Of a stretch of 64,000 nt of DNA, positions 43,338 to 51,986 are shown one piece after another. The stretch is from SZUA-35 sp037969565 (GTDB lineage Bacteria > Actinomycetota > Acidimicrobiia > Acidimicrobiales > SZUA-35): NCBI GenBank assembly GCA_037969565.1, contig JBBKXQ010000020.1, forward strand, positions 28,488-92,487, written 5' to 3'. A model generated the notes under the pieces. That model searched no databases. It saw nothing but the letters and a program-made list of their open reading frames with translations, and was not told the origin of the DNA. The number at the start of each line of letters is the position of its first letter. Positions within the stretch are counted from its first letter, which is position 1. The position numbers were made by a program, and so were the translations under genes.

Positions 43338-43963
43338 TGGTGGAGTCCGCATTCGGTCTTTTCCTCGCCCTGCCAACGACCGGCCCGGGCGTCGGAGCCC
43401 TCGGCCACGGGCGTCGTGCACGGCTTGCAACCGATGGACGGGTAGCCGCGGTCGCGAAGCGGGTTCACGATGATGTCGTTGTTGGTTTCGTACTGGGTCA
43501 CTTCGTCATCGGTCCAGGCCACGATCGGATTGATCTTCACCAGGCCGCGACGATCCGTCTCGATCTGGGGGGTGTCGGACCTCGACGGGCCATCCGCTCG
43601 ACGAAGGCCACTGAGCCATGCCCGCTTGCCCTTCAGGGCCACATCGAGTTGATCCACCTTGTGTTCGCTGCAGCAGAACCCAGGCTGCCCCACGTCGGGG
43701 AGATGGCGCCACGGCACGACAACTCGAAGGTTGGGCCGGTACCGCTCAGCGATCCGCATCATCGTTTCGATGGTCTCGTTGAAGTGAAAGCCGGTGTCGA
43801 TGAACGCGATCTCGATACCCGGGTCGACCCCGAGCGCGAGGTCGACGAGAACAGCGTCCTGCCCGGAACAGAGAAGGGTGAGGTCGGTTCCGAACTCGGC
43901 TACGGCCCACGCAATGGCCGCCTCGGCCGTCCGATCACCGACCCTCTCGCCCACGACCGTCAT
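43334..43963 (-). CDS. cysH: Phosphoadenylyl/adenylyl-sulfate reductase (APS-type, Fe-S)
   Basis: This 209-aa reductase converts APS to sulfite. The PP-loop-like region LTLLCSGQDAVLVDLA and DTGFHFNETIETM are typical. Paired cysteines GFCCSEHK and GCKPC are the signature of the [4Fe-4S] APS-using form, and the C-terminal ECGLH carries the catalytic cysteine. The ATG at 43963 overlaps the sulfite reductase stop by 4 bp. Standing next to sulfite reductase, it forms the reductive half of the pathway. Confidence 0.95.
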   Translation of the reverse strand: MTVVGERVGDRTAEAAIAWAVAEFGTDLTLLCSGQDAVLVDLALGVDPGIEIAFIDTGFHFNETIETMMRIAERYRPNLRVVVPWRHLPDVGQPGFCCSEHKVDQLDVALKGKRAWLSGLRRADGPSRSDTPQIETDRRGLVKINPIVAWTDDEVTQYETNNDIIVNPLRDRGYPSIGCKPCTTPVAEGSDARAGRWQGEEKTECGLHQ

Positions 43964-45669
43964 GACGCCACACTCGATCGTTGGAATGTGGGTAGTCCCA
44001 CCGCCAGCGCAGCCACGCCGAGCCGGTCGGCCCAATCGCCGAACGCTTCGCCGTCGGTTCGACTCTGGCTGAACCGCTCCAAGAGTGGCGCCAACACGTC
44101 CTCGAGTTTGGAGAAGGGAACGGACTCGACGAGCAGGACGGCGAGCCGGGAGCCACCAGGACTGCCACCGACGAACAGGTCATAGGCCGTCTTGGTTCGT
44201 CCGACGATTCCCAGCTCGGCCACATAGGGGCGAGAACACCCATTGGGGCACCCCGTCATCCTCGTCTCGATCGACACATCGGCGAGACGTCGTTCGACGA
44301 GGAGCTGATCGAGAAGATCGGTCAGTTCGGGCAACACCCGTTCTGCTTCGCCCAATGCCTGCCCACAGGTCGGGAGTGCGGGGCAGGCCATCGACGATAG
44401 GACACTGAGCGAGAGGTGCTTGGCTTGTGGCACGCCGAGTTCGGTGAGCAAGGCCTCGACGGCAGCCTTGTCAGCCTCTTCGATTCCGCAGAGCAGCAGG
44501 TCTTGGTGTGGGGTGAGCCGGATCTCGTTGGCGTACCGCTCGAGGATCTGACGCACCGCAGTGCGGCGCTTCGTCTCTTTCGTATCGAGCAGGCGTCCGG
44601 ACGGCACCGGTAGTCCCAGATACCACCGACCGTCGTCTTGATGATGCCACCCCAGGTGTTCGCGGGCCCGGCCCCACGCGGGCAGAGCAATCGGATCGTC
44701 GAAGGAACGGCCCAGCCGACGCTCCACCTCTTGTCGAAGCCAACCGATGCCACGCGCTTCGACGAGATACTTCAGACGGGCATGACTGCGATCGTCCCGG
44801 TTGCCCTCGTCCCGAAAAACACCGACCATCGCTTCGACCACGTCCGCGATGTCTCGGTCCGGCACCCAGACCATCGGATCACCGAGCCTCGGGAAGGTCG
44901 TTGCGTCCTTGTGTGTACGGCCGAGGCCACCACCGGCGAGAACAACGGCGCCGAGTTCACCATCGGCGTTGGGTACGAGAACGAGGCCCACATCCTGGCT
45001 GTAGACGTCGATCGAATTGTCACCGGGCCACGCAATGCCCACCTTGAACTTCCGGGGGAGATAGGAGTCACCGTAGATCGGCTCGGTCGTGTCGTCCGAC
45101 TCGGCGATCGGACCAGCGGAAACCGCTCGTTCCCCATCCAGCCACAGCTCCCAATAGGCGGCCGACTGCGGACGGAATCGATTGGCCAAGGCACGAGCCA
45201 ACGAATCGAGGCGACCCAGATCACGTCCGGCATCGGGCGCCGAGGAGACCATGACATTGCGCACGACGTCGCCACAGGCGGCATAGGTCGTCACGAGCCC
45301 ACGATTCAGCGATCCGACCAGCTCTTTGAGATCCCCTTTGTGGACGAAGTGGTACTGAACGCCCTGGCGAGAGGTGAGTCGGAGCGAGCCGTCGCCAACG
45401 TCGGCCAGGCGGTCGATCTCGAACCACTGCGAGGGCCGCAGCAGGCCACCGGGTACCGAACACCGAACCATGCAGGAGTAGGCGAGTGTGCGTTTCGCAC
45501 GGGCGAGCTCACCCCGATGATCACGGTCGTCCTGCTGGTAGATGCCGTGAAACTTGAGGAGGTGTCCGGACTCGAGTGGAAAGGTCGACATTCCGTCGGC
45601 CAACTCTTCGACCAACGAGCCTCGAAGGTGCCCGCTCGACGCTTTGATGCCTTCCACCGGGGTTGCCAT
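43960..45669 (-). CDS. sir: Ferredoxin-type sulfite (nitrite/sulfite) reductase
   Basis: This 569-aa siroheme and [4Fe-4S] enzyme reduces sulfite to sulfide. Ligand cysteines are Cys429 and Cys435 (ACPALPTCG) and Cys474 and Cys478 (GCPNGCSRPY). It has two ferredoxin-like half domains and the arginine-rich substrate segment. Context (cysH, siroheme genes) says sulfite rather than nitrite. I chose the ATG at 45669 because GGAG is nine bases upstream; two earlier ATGs are too near that site. It heads a four-gene chain in which every junction is a 4-bp overlap. Confidence 0.95.
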   Translation of the reverse strand: MATPVEGIKASSGHLRGSLVEELADGMSTFPLESGHLLKFHGIYQQDDRDHRGELARAKRTLAYSCMVRCSVPGGLLRPSQWFEIDRLADVGDGSLRLTSRQGVQYHFVHKGDLKELVGSLNRGLVTTYAACGDVVRNVMVSSAPDAGRDLGRLDSLARALANRFRPQSAAYWELWLDGERAVSAGPIAESDDTTEPIYGDSYLPRKFKVGIAWPGDNSIDVYSQDVGLVLVPNADGELGAVVLAGGGLGRTHKDATTFPRLGDPMVWVPDRDIADVVEAMVGVFRDEGNRDDRSHARLKYLVEARGIGWLRQEVERRLGRSFDDPIALPAWGRAREHLGWHHQDDGRWYLGLPVPSGRLLDTKETKRRTAVRQILERYANEIRLTPHQDLLLCGIEEADKAAVEALLTELGVPQAKHLSLSVLSSMACPALPTCGQALGEAERVLPELTDLLDQLLVERRLADVSIETRMTGCPNGCSRPYVAELGIVGRTKTAYDLFVGGSPGGSRLAVLLVESVPFSKLEDVLAPLLERFSQSRTDGEAFGDWADRLGVAALAVGLPTFQRSSVAS

Positions 45670-45683
45670 GACCATGCGCTCCA

Positions 45684-45708
45684 ATTCCCGACCCGTTTAG
45701 TCGGAAAT
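45684..45708. promoter_or_regulatory. Inverted-repeat operator in the leader of the sulfite reductase operon
   Basis: ATTCCCGAC (45684-45692) and GTCGGAAAT (45700-45708) form 9-bp arms with one mismatch and a 7-nt spacer, overlapping the predicted start of transcription. The half-site ATTCCCGAC recurs at 45723-45731, 39 bp further upstream, on the same strand. This arrangement fits a repressor or cysteine/sulfur-responsive regulator, whose identity is not known. Confidence 0.55.
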
Positions 45709-45711
45709 GAG

Positions 45712-45739
45712 AACCTAACTTGATTCCCGACAAAGTCAA
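45712..45739 (-). promoter_or_regulatory. Sigma70-type promoter of the sulfite reductase operon
   Basis: On the minus strand TTGACT (45739-45734) and TAGGTT (45717-45712) are separated by 16 bp, a good match to -35 and -10 elements. Transcription would begin near 45705, about 35 nt upstream of the start codon, inside the inverted repeat. An ATTCCCGAC half-site lies between the two boxes. Confidence 0.5.
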
Positions 45740-45784
45740 TCAACTTTTGCGAGAATTGGTTTCAGACTGTGTGGGGCCCGATGA

Positions 45785-47269
45785 TCAGGCGCAGTCGGTG
45801 CCCTCGGGTGTGGCCTGAGGAACGACCCCGACCTGGGGCGGTTCGGTGGTCGCCGTGGCATCGACGGGCGGAACCGGAGTGCCGTCGAGTGGGGTGACCG
45901 CTCGCTGTGTGTCGGCCAGTCCGGCGAAATCGGAGCCAAGGGTCAGCACGACCGACTCGAGCCCGTCGTCGATTTCAACCACCGGATCAGCGGCGAGGCG
46001 GCTGATCAGTTCGGCCGCTCCGGCGGCCTGAGCTGACGGATAACGCACGATGGTGTCGCCTCGGGCCTCGGCGTTGCCCGGCACCTGCATCTCGAAACCG
46101 AGGTCGGCGAGACCCGTCGACACGGAACCGGCGGCACCGTCTACTCCGCTGGCGTTCAGCACCTGAGCCATGAGAACGATCGGTTCGGCAGGTGCTTCGG
46201 TGGTGGGGTCACGGACGACGAGCCCGCGGAAGATGTCGAGAATCGGCTGCGCCTCGTCGACCTGCATTCCGAGGACGGCCGCATTGTCGGCGGTGCGGAA
46301 GTCGAAGACGGGGAGCGAGTGTCCGACGATCTGGTCTCCGCCGAGGTCGGCGAAGGTCTTCGCCAGTTGGAGGAGGTCGCCCGGCTCGACAGCTTGATCG
46401 ATCACGAGGTTCTGGCCACCGACGCTGACGATCGACTTGATCTTGCCGAGCGACGTGATGTCGACCTGGGCGGCCGTGGTGTCAACGACCCGGCGAAGGA
46501 AGTACTGCTGCCGAGTGGTCCGCCCGAGATCGCCGGTGGGATCGCTCTGCCATGAGCCGTCCTGGAAGTATTCGAGTTTCCGGCTCCTGGCGAAGGCCAG
46601 GGCTTCGAAACCCTGGAGACGTTGGCAGCCGGCGTTCTGGATGTTCAAACCGGAGTTGCCGTCTCGCATCGGTTTGTCGAACCACATGGACACTCCGCCC
46701 AATTCGTTCACGATGTCTTGAAATCCGACGAAGTTGACTTCGGCGTAGTGGTTGATCTCGAAGCCCAGATAGCTCTCGATCGTGTCGACGAGACGCTGCT
46801 CGCCGTTCTCGGCGTTGAACGCCGTGTTGATTCGACCTTCGCCGCCACCGGCGATCGGCACGTAGAGGTCACGCGGAATCGAGAGCAGATCAATGGTCTG
46901 ACCCTTTGGGTCCACTCGGGCGATCATCATCGTGTCGGTGCGTTTCCCCGACGGAAGTTCTGACGGATCGCCTCCGATGAAGGCTCCGGCATTCGGGTCG
47001 TCGGGGTTGATGCCCTCCCGGCTGTCGGTGCCGACGAGGAGCCAGTTCGCCGGCTCACCGGATGCGGCCTTCTCGACCGAGGCGATGGCGACGGTTTCGA
47101 TGGCGTCGAACTGATCCAGACCCCACGCCAGAACACTGGCCGCCAGCACGCTGAGAACCGTGGCGACGACACCGAACATGAGCAAGAGACGCTCACCCCA
47201 TGTGCGGTGAGATGGAGTTGACGGGCGTCCAGCGAGGTTGGACGGCTGTGGGGTCGAAGTGCCAGTCAT
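45785..47269 (-). CDS. LytR-CpsA-Psr family protein with C-terminal LytR_C domain
   Basis: This 494-aa membrane protein has a short cytoplasmic tail, one transmembrane helix (LLLMFGVVATVLSVLAASVL) and an extracellular LCP domain with VGTDSREG, RTDTMMIARVDPKGQTID and SIPRDLYVPI, whose arginines bind the lipid phosphate. A LytR_C domain (VLMAQVLNASGVDGAAG) and a Pro/Thr-rich tail follow. LCP enzymes attach glycopolymers to peptidoglycan, such as arabinogalactan in related phyla. The ATG at 47269 is preferred to a TTG at 47320. No cell-wall genes flank it. Confidence 0.93.
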   Translation of the reverse strand: MTGTSTPQPSNLAGRPSTPSHRTWGERLLLMFGVVATVLSVLAASVLAWGLDQFDAIETVAIASVEKAASGEPANWLLVGTDSREGINPDDPNAGAFIGGDPSELPSGKRTDTMMIARVDPKGQTIDLLSIPRDLYVPIAGGGEGRINTAFNAENGEQRLVDTIESYLGFEINHYAEVNFVGFQDIVNELGGVSMWFDKPMRDGNSGLNIQNAGCQRLQGFEALAFARSRKLEYFQDGSWQSDPTGDLGRTTRQQYFLRRVVDTTAAQVDITSLGKIKSIVSVGGQNLVIDQAVEPGDLLQLAKTFADLGGDQIVGHSLPVFDFRTADNAAVLGMQVDEAQPILDIFRGLVVRDPTTEAPAEPIVLMAQVLNASGVDGAAGSVSTGLADLGFEMQVPGNAEARGDTIVRYPSAQAAGAAELISRLAADPVVEIDDGLESVVLTLGSDFAGLADTQRAVTPLDGTPVPPVDATATTEPPQVGVVPQATPEGTDCA

Positions 47270-47338
47270 AGCCCGCAAGACGCTAGCGCTCGGTTTGACC
47301 AGGCTCGTGGCAGGTGCCAACTGACCGGCCAGGATCAG

Positions 47339-47408
47339 TCTCCAAAATCAGGGCTCCAGAATCAAGGCTCCAGAATCAGGGCTCCAGAATCAGGGCTCCG
47401 AATCAGGG
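47339..47408. repeat. 14-bp tandem repeat array
   Basis: About five copies of a 14-bp unit (GCTCCAGAATCAGG, phases at 47353, 47367, 47381 and 47395, plus partial copies) lie between the LCP gene start and the end of the acyl-CoA dehydrogenase gene, just overlapping the latter's stop codon at 47403. A 14-bp period is not in frame, so it is not a coding expansion. Confidence 0.92.
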
Positions 47409-48632
47409 ACGGGGTTCCTTGGGCAGACCGAGCACCCGTTCACCAACGATGTTGCGCTGGATCTCCGCCGTGCCACCCCAGATCGTTTCCGATCGACTGA
47501 AGAAGAACGCGGCCTGCATGCCATTCACGGGATAACTGGCCTTGCCCCGACGACGGCTCGGATTGGAGCTGTTCTCCTCGAACACCCCGTCGAGTATCTG
47601 GCTCTGCATGCCGGCGATCTCGGTCCACAATTCCATCACACCCCGGTGGTACTCCGACCAGAACATCTTGTTGCCTGCGCTGAGCGCAGCAACGCCGAAG
47701 TCCTTCTTCTTGTTGAGGGTGGCGCTGAGGCTTCGCAAACCGTTGATTCGCATGATCTGCACCTTCGTGTGTGCGGCGGCGAGGCGCTGCCGAACGACCG
47801 GATCATCGATCTTTCCGTTCGCACGAGCTTCTTCGATGATCGCATCGAGTTCGAGTTCGAAACGGCGGTGGGAGGTGGTGGCGCTCGTGCCACGTTCGAA
47901 CCCGAGGGTGGTCATCGCCACCTTCCAACCGTTGTTCAGACCACCGACGACATTCTCCTTCGGGCACTTGGCATCACTGAAAAACACCTCGTTGAACTCA
48001 CCCGAACCATCGACCTGTTCGATCGGCCGAATCTCCACACCCGGCTGATCCATGGGAACGAGGAGGTACGAGATGCCCGCGTGTTTGGCCACCGACTGAT
48101 CGGTGCGGGCCAGCAGGAAGACATAATCGGCGTTCTGAGCCTGCGTGGTCCAGACCTTCTGGCCGTTGATGTTCCACTCATCGCCGTCGAGTTCGGCCTT
48201 GCACTGAAGGGCGGCGAGATCAGACCCTGCTTCTGGTTCGGAGAAGCCCTGACACCACTTGGTTTCACCTCGGAGAATCCCAGGCAAGAACTGCTTCTTC
48301 TGCTCTTCGCTGCCCCATTGCAGGATGGTGGGGCCAACCAGAGTGTCGCCGAAGAAGTCGCCGCGCATGGGAACGCCACGCCGAGAGAACTCCTCGTTGA
48401 GGACGACCGACTGCATCGTGGTGAGACCCTTGCCGCCGTACTCACCGGGCCAGGAGGCGCAGATCCAGCCGCCGGCGAAGAGCTTCTTCGGCCACTCGAC
48501 ATTGAACGCCTCACGTTCTTCATCGCTCATCTCGAGCGCTTCACTCCCCCATCCTTCGGGCAGGTTTTCATCGAGCCAGCCTCGGATCTCGGAACGAAAC
48601 TCTTCAGCTGCAGCTGGGTAGACCAAATCCAT
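47403..48632 (-). CDS. Acyl-CoA dehydrogenase
   Basis: This 409-aa flavoenzyme introduces a double bond into acyl-CoA. The FAD-binding motifs are KWCQGFSEPEAGSDLA and the later region VWTTQAQNADYVFLLART; the C-terminal ETIWGGTAEIQRNIVGERVLGLP is family-typical. The start ATG at 48632 gives a normal N-terminus (VYPAAAEEFRSEIRGWLDEN). It is divergent from tag and has a perfect 18-bp palindrome 10-27 nt upstream. The substrate chain length is unknown; the sequence resembles FadE-type enzymes of actinobacteria. Confidence 0.95.
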   Translation of the reverse strand: MDLVYPAAAEEFRSEIRGWLDENLPEGWGSEALEMSDEEREAFNVEWPKKLFAGGWICASWPGEYGGKGLTTMQSVVLNEEFSRRGVPMRGDFFGDTLVGPTILQWGSEEQKKQFLPGILRGETKWCQGFSEPEAGSDLAALQCKAELDGDEWNINGQKVWTTQAQNADYVFLLARTDQSVAKHAGISYLLVPMDQPGVEIRPIEQVDGSGEFNEVFFSDAKCPKENVVGGLNNGWKVAMTTLGFERGTSATTSHRRFELELDAIIEEARANGKIDDPVVRQRLAAAHTKVQIMRINGLRSLSATLNKKKDFGVAALSAGNKMFWSEYHRGVMELWTEIAGMQSQILDGVFEENSSNPSRRRGKASYPVNGMQAAFFFSRSETIWGGTAEIQRNIVGERVLGLPKEPRP

Positions 48633-48641
48633 GTGCGCAAT

Positions 48642-48659
48642 CTTGACCGATCGGTCAAG
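48642..48659. promoter_or_regulatory. Perfect 18-bp palindromic operator, TetR-like
   Basis: CTTGACCGATCGGTCAAG is a perfect 9+9 palindrome just upstream of the acyl-CoA dehydrogenase start and within the divergent region to tag. TTGACCGATCGGTCAA-type sites are typical of TetR-family repressors of fatty-acid or sterol genes. A possible -35/-10 pair (TTGGCG, CAAGAT) for the dehydrogenase flanks it, so binding would block that promoter. No regulator gene is in the window. Confidence 0.65.
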
Positions 48660-48702
48660 TTTTCGCCAAAGCGGGTTTCGGAGATCCGCTACCTTGACGG
48701 CC

Positions 48703-49323
48703 ATGGAGGACGCACAAGCATCGAATCTCGTCGTTGGTGACGACGGAAGGGCCCGTTGTCCGTGGGGAATTTCCACCGCCGACTACCTCCGTTATCACGA
48801 CACCGAATGGGGCCGCCCCACAACCGACGAGGGAATCCTGTTCGAGAAAATCTGCCTGGAGGGCTTCCAGTCGGGGCTGAGTTGGCTCACGATCCTCCGC
48901 AAACGGGAAAACTTCCGTGCCGCATTCGCTCACTTCGAACCCTCGATCGTGGCGGCATTCGACGAGACCGACGTCGAACGCCTGCTGACCGACGCGGGGA
49001 TCATTCGCCACCGGGGCAAGATCAACGCAACGATCAACAATGCTCGAGTTCTTGCTTCGATGCACTGCAACGGCGAGACACTCAGCGAAGTCATCTGGAA
49101 TCACTGTCCACCCCTCGGACCGGCACCGCAGTCAGGCGCTGATGTACCGGCGACCACCACCGAATCAGCTGCGTTGGCCAAAGATCTGAAACACCGAGGG
49201 TTCCAATTCATCGGCCCCACCACGGCCTATGCCGCGATGCAGGCGATGGGACTGGTGAACGACCACATCGAGGGTTGTTGGGTGCGAACCGCCTGCCTCG
49301 ACGAGCGGCCCACTCCTGAGTGA
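48703..49323 (+). CDS. tag: DNA-3-methyladenine glycosylase I
   Basis: This 206-aa base-excision enzyme removes 3-methyladenine from alkylated DNA. It starts RCPWGISTADYLRYHDTEWGRP with the zinc-binding cysteine and the YHDTEWG motif, and ends with FIGPTTAYAAMQAMGLVNDH and a CWVR zinc ligand. The ATG at 48703 is preferred; upstream sequence overlaps the operator and the divergent gene's leader. Length is normal. Confidence 0.95.
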   Translation: MEDAQASNLVVGDDGRARCPWGISTADYLRYHDTEWGRPTTDEGILFEKICLEGFQSGLSWLTILRKRENFRAAFAHFEPSIVAAFDETDVERLLTDAGIIRHRGKINATINNARVLASMHCNGETLSEVIWNHCPPLGPAPQSGADVPATTTESAALAKDLKHRGFQFIGPTTAYAAMQAMGLVNDHIEGCWVRTACLDERPTPE

Positions 49324-49371
49324 AGTCGCCCAGCTCGATTGGCCGATCCTGGATCCTTCGAATCAAGCGAT

Positions 49372-50742
49372 ATGGGCAGAAACACTAAAGATTTTGCCGG
49401 TTTTGACCGACGGATGGACATGAACGAGTCCACAGCGCTCGCCCGCCGTCTCGCCCTCCAACTCGGCGGTGAACTCGACACGCTCCTCGGGGCGGAGCTC
49501 AGCGATTCTGCTCCCGCGGTCGAGGTTCGGGCCAGCCGCGGACTGGAGATCCGACAGATCGCCGGCCTCACGGCGGGCGCGGCCATGCCGCTGTCCGACG
49601 GCGCCTTCCAATTCGGTCAGTCGGACGCGCAGCAGCGCGGCCTGCGAGAGGGCCAACCCGACGACGTCGGATTCATCCTCACGGTGAAGGGCGACGAGGC
49701 CTGGGTCGAGTCCGGCGATGCGGAAGTCACGCTGAACGGGGAGGCGATCGATCGTCCGACCAAGGTCGGCGACGCCGTCATCGAAGTGGGTTCGGCCCGT
49801 TTCGCGGTGTTGGCTCCCCGCCGGGCAACACGGCGCAGTGGCGCCGATCGAACGAACATCGAACACGTCGAACTCCCGATTGCAGTTCCCGACTTCACCG
49901 AGATCACGAGCAAACCCGCTTCTCGCAGTCGGCCCTCGCTGCTCGGAGCCTTCCGCAACGACACCGCCCCCGATCCTGTGGGCGAACACCTCACCACACT
50001 CGTACGCGAGCACCGCGATCATGCACTGGCCCGGCGCCGGGCCGCGCATCCCCATCCGGAAGAAATCGTCTACCAGGCGCGTGACTCACGATCGCACGCC
50101 TGGGAGCGCAGGAGCAACCATCCTCACTTCGCCCAGGTCGCCATCGCCTACGGAGACCTGCCCTGGCGTCCCCAGTTCGATCGACCCGACCGGATCCCCA
50201 CCAGTGCGACCCAAGCGTTCCAGCATCTCTTGATCGCTCCGTCGGTTCCGATCACAGCCGACCTCCAGCGGGGCCCTCTCGGCATCATCGGCGATCGAGC
50301 CTCGGCCCTCGCGGTGGCCCGTCACGTGATCGTCGCCCTCTCCACGCTCAGCCCGCCGAACGATCTGACCGTCGCCGTCCTCGCCGACGATGACCGCGCC
50401 ACCGATTGGACCTGGGCCGATCATCTTCCCCACAACACCCCGGAGAATGACACGGCGTTTCCCGTGCTCATCGTCGACGGGCTCCATCATGTCGCCAATC
50501 CGGCTCTCGACGGTGCCCTGCTGGGTGCCGGCAATTTCGGAGCGGTGTTGCTGGGCAGCAACATCAACGAACTGCCGCCGATCTGTAGCTGCGTCCTACT
50601 CATCGATGATGGCGGGACCGCAACCGTGATCGACAATCGCGACGGCACCACGACAATGCGGACCACCCCGCTCGGCCTCACCCCCGACCTCGCAACCGTG
50701 GCCGTCAACTCGCTGAATTCATTGGCCTTCGCCGCCAGCTGA
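49372..50742 (+). CDS. EccC/FtsK-like protein lacking ATPase domains
   Basis: This 456-aa protein resembles the N-terminal part of actinobacterial EccC/FtsK-SpoIIIE proteins. Residues ~55-150 look like an FHA-type beta sandwich (GAFQFGQSDAQQRG; VESGDAEVTLNGEAI). The next part has the EccC hallmark ALARRRAAHPHPEEIVYQA, then SHAWERRSNHPHFAQVAIAYGDLPWRP, followed by VPITADLQRGPLGIIGDR. It then ends (NSLNSLAFAAS) where the first ATPase domain should begin. No membrane helix is evident. It may be a regulatory paralogue of type VII secretion. Starts further downstream at 49414 or 49420 are possible. Neighbours are unrelated. Confidence 0.75.
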   Translation: MGRNTKDFAGFDRRMDMNESTALARRLALQLGGELDTLLGAELSDSAPAVEVRASRGLEIRQIAGLTAGAAMPLSDGAFQFGQSDAQQRGLREGQPDDVGFILTVKGDEAWVESGDAEVTLNGEAIDRPTKVGDAVIEVGSARFAVLAPRRATRRSGADRTNIEHVELPIAVPDFTEITSKPASRSRPSLLGAFRNDTAPDPVGEHLTTLVREHRDHALARRRAAHPHPEEIVYQARDSRSHAWERRSNHPHFAQVAIAYGDLPWRPQFDRPDRIPTSATQAFQHLLIAPSVPITADLQRGPLGIIGDRASALAVARHVIVALSTLSPPNDLTVAVLADDDRATDWTWADHLPHNTPENDTAFPVLIVDGLHHVANPALDGALLGAGNFGAVLLGSNINELPPICSCVLLIDDGGTATVIDNRDGTTTMRTTPLGLTPDLATVAVNSLNSLAFAAS

Positions 50743-50763
50743 CGTTCAGGAAACGAGCACGTC

Positions 50764-51939
50764 TCAGGACTTCTTCGTCGTCGGGTTCGGTAGGCCGACG
50801 ACGCTGGCCTCGGCGTTTGCCCACGCCGGCCAACGAGCTCGGCTCTTCTCGGCCAGTTTGTGCATGAGGGCAATCGCTGCGGGGTCATCGTCGCCGGGTC
50901 GTATCTCGATGACGTCGTCTTTGATCATGGCGTCGATCACGGCTCGACCGAGATCGGTGCGCACGATCGTGAGCGTCCAGTCGGTTTCGTTGCCGATTCC
51001 GCCCGTGGAGATGTCGGCGTGCTCGGCCGCGAAATCAGGGCAGAAGTTGCAGCCCTCACGCGTCCAGGCGTGGACTTCCTTGAGGTTGATCTCGTGGTAG
51101 TCGCCGTTCTTCATCCAGACCTGGAAGACGCCTTTGATGTTCATCTTGACGATCTCTTCTTTGGCCAATCCGTACTTCAGGAAGAACAGCTCGTCGAACA
51201 ACGAATCATCGAAGCTCTTCGAACAGAGAAGGCCGATGTTCAATTTGATGGGTTTGCTGACCTTGCCGACCTTGCGATGCCACATGACCGGCGCAATAGA
51301 GCTCTGACAGCTCATGCCCACAAGGGCCAGGTTCTCGAGGCCACGCTCGATGGCCTCGTCATAGGCCATGGTGTTGGCCGAGTAGGTGTAACGACTTCCG
51401 GCGCCGGCAAGAACCTCCGCCGCGTTCGTTGCGACTCCTGGCTTGGCCTTCCAACCGCCACTGCCACCCTCGAGCATGGACACCAACGCACCATCGATGA
51501 TGTTGTTCTCGAGACACCAGATGAGAATGGCCGAGACCAGACCACCGTCTTGGCCGGTTTCGTAGACCTGATCATCTTTGGCTCGGACGAGGAGAATGTC
51601 CTTGAAGACCCCACTCATCTCGTCGGGCCGGCGGGTTCGCCCGAACAGGTGCTCGTCGGCTTCGGTTTCCCACGCCCGGAATCGGGGGCAAGCCCTCGTG
51701 CACGAGGTGCAACCCTTTTCGCCGTGAATGCAGTTGTCGGGTCCGAGTTCGTCTTCCAGATGGAACGGTTTGTATTGACCGGGCTCGTGTTTGTAGCCGA
51801 TCACGTCATGGGGGCAGGCGATGACGCAACCCGCACACCCGGTGCACAGACCCGAGGTGATGACCTCCGCGAAGAGCTCTTTCCACTGGTAGGTCCAGCG
51901 TTCTTTTTTCGCGGGCGGAGCAGACGCAGTGTCGGTCAT
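50764..51939 (-). CDS. FrhB/FdhB-like Fe-S flavoprotein (F420 hydrogenase beta-subunit family)
   Basis: This 391-aa protein has two [4Fe-4S] ferredoxin motifs near the N-terminus (LCTGCAGCVIACPHDVIGY and a second, CIHGEKGCTSCTRACPR) followed by the FrhB C-terminal domain (VYETGQDGGLVSAILIWCLE; VGMSCQSSIAPVMWHRKVG; REGCNFCPDFAAEHADISTGG). Relatives exchange electrons between ferredoxin-like centres, FAD and coenzyme F420. No hydrogenase, formate dehydrogenase or electron-transfer partner is nearby, so the donor is unknown. It could supply reduced F420 for F420-dependent oxidoreductases such as the one at 25906. Confidence 0.9.
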   Translation of the reverse strand: MTDTASAPPAKKERWTYQWKELFAEVITSGLCTGCAGCVIACPHDVIGYKHEPGQYKPFHLEDELGPDNCIHGEKGCTSCTRACPRFRAWETEADEHLFGRTRRPDEMSGVFKDILLVRAKDDQVYETGQDGGLVSAILIWCLENNIIDGALVSMLEGGSGGWKAKPGVATNAAEVLAGAGSRYTYSANTMAYDEAIERGLENLALVGMSCQSSIAPVMWHRKVGKVSKPIKLNIGLLCSKSFDDSLFDELFFLKYGLAKEEIVKMNIKGVFQVWMKNGDYHEINLKEVHAWTREGCNFCPDFAAEHADISTGGIGNETDWTLTIVRTDLGRAVIDAMIKDDVIEIRPGDDDPAAIALMHKLAEKSRARWPAWANAEASVVGLPNPTTKKS

Positions 51940-51986
51940 CTCCAGAAGGTATCCCAGGGTTGAGCACCCGGGTCAAGGTGGCGAAC

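Noticed and set aside
45670..45784. SAM-type riboswitch upstream of the sulfite reductase operon
   Set aside because: The leader is about 35 nt, far too short; the inverted repeat fits a protein operator better.
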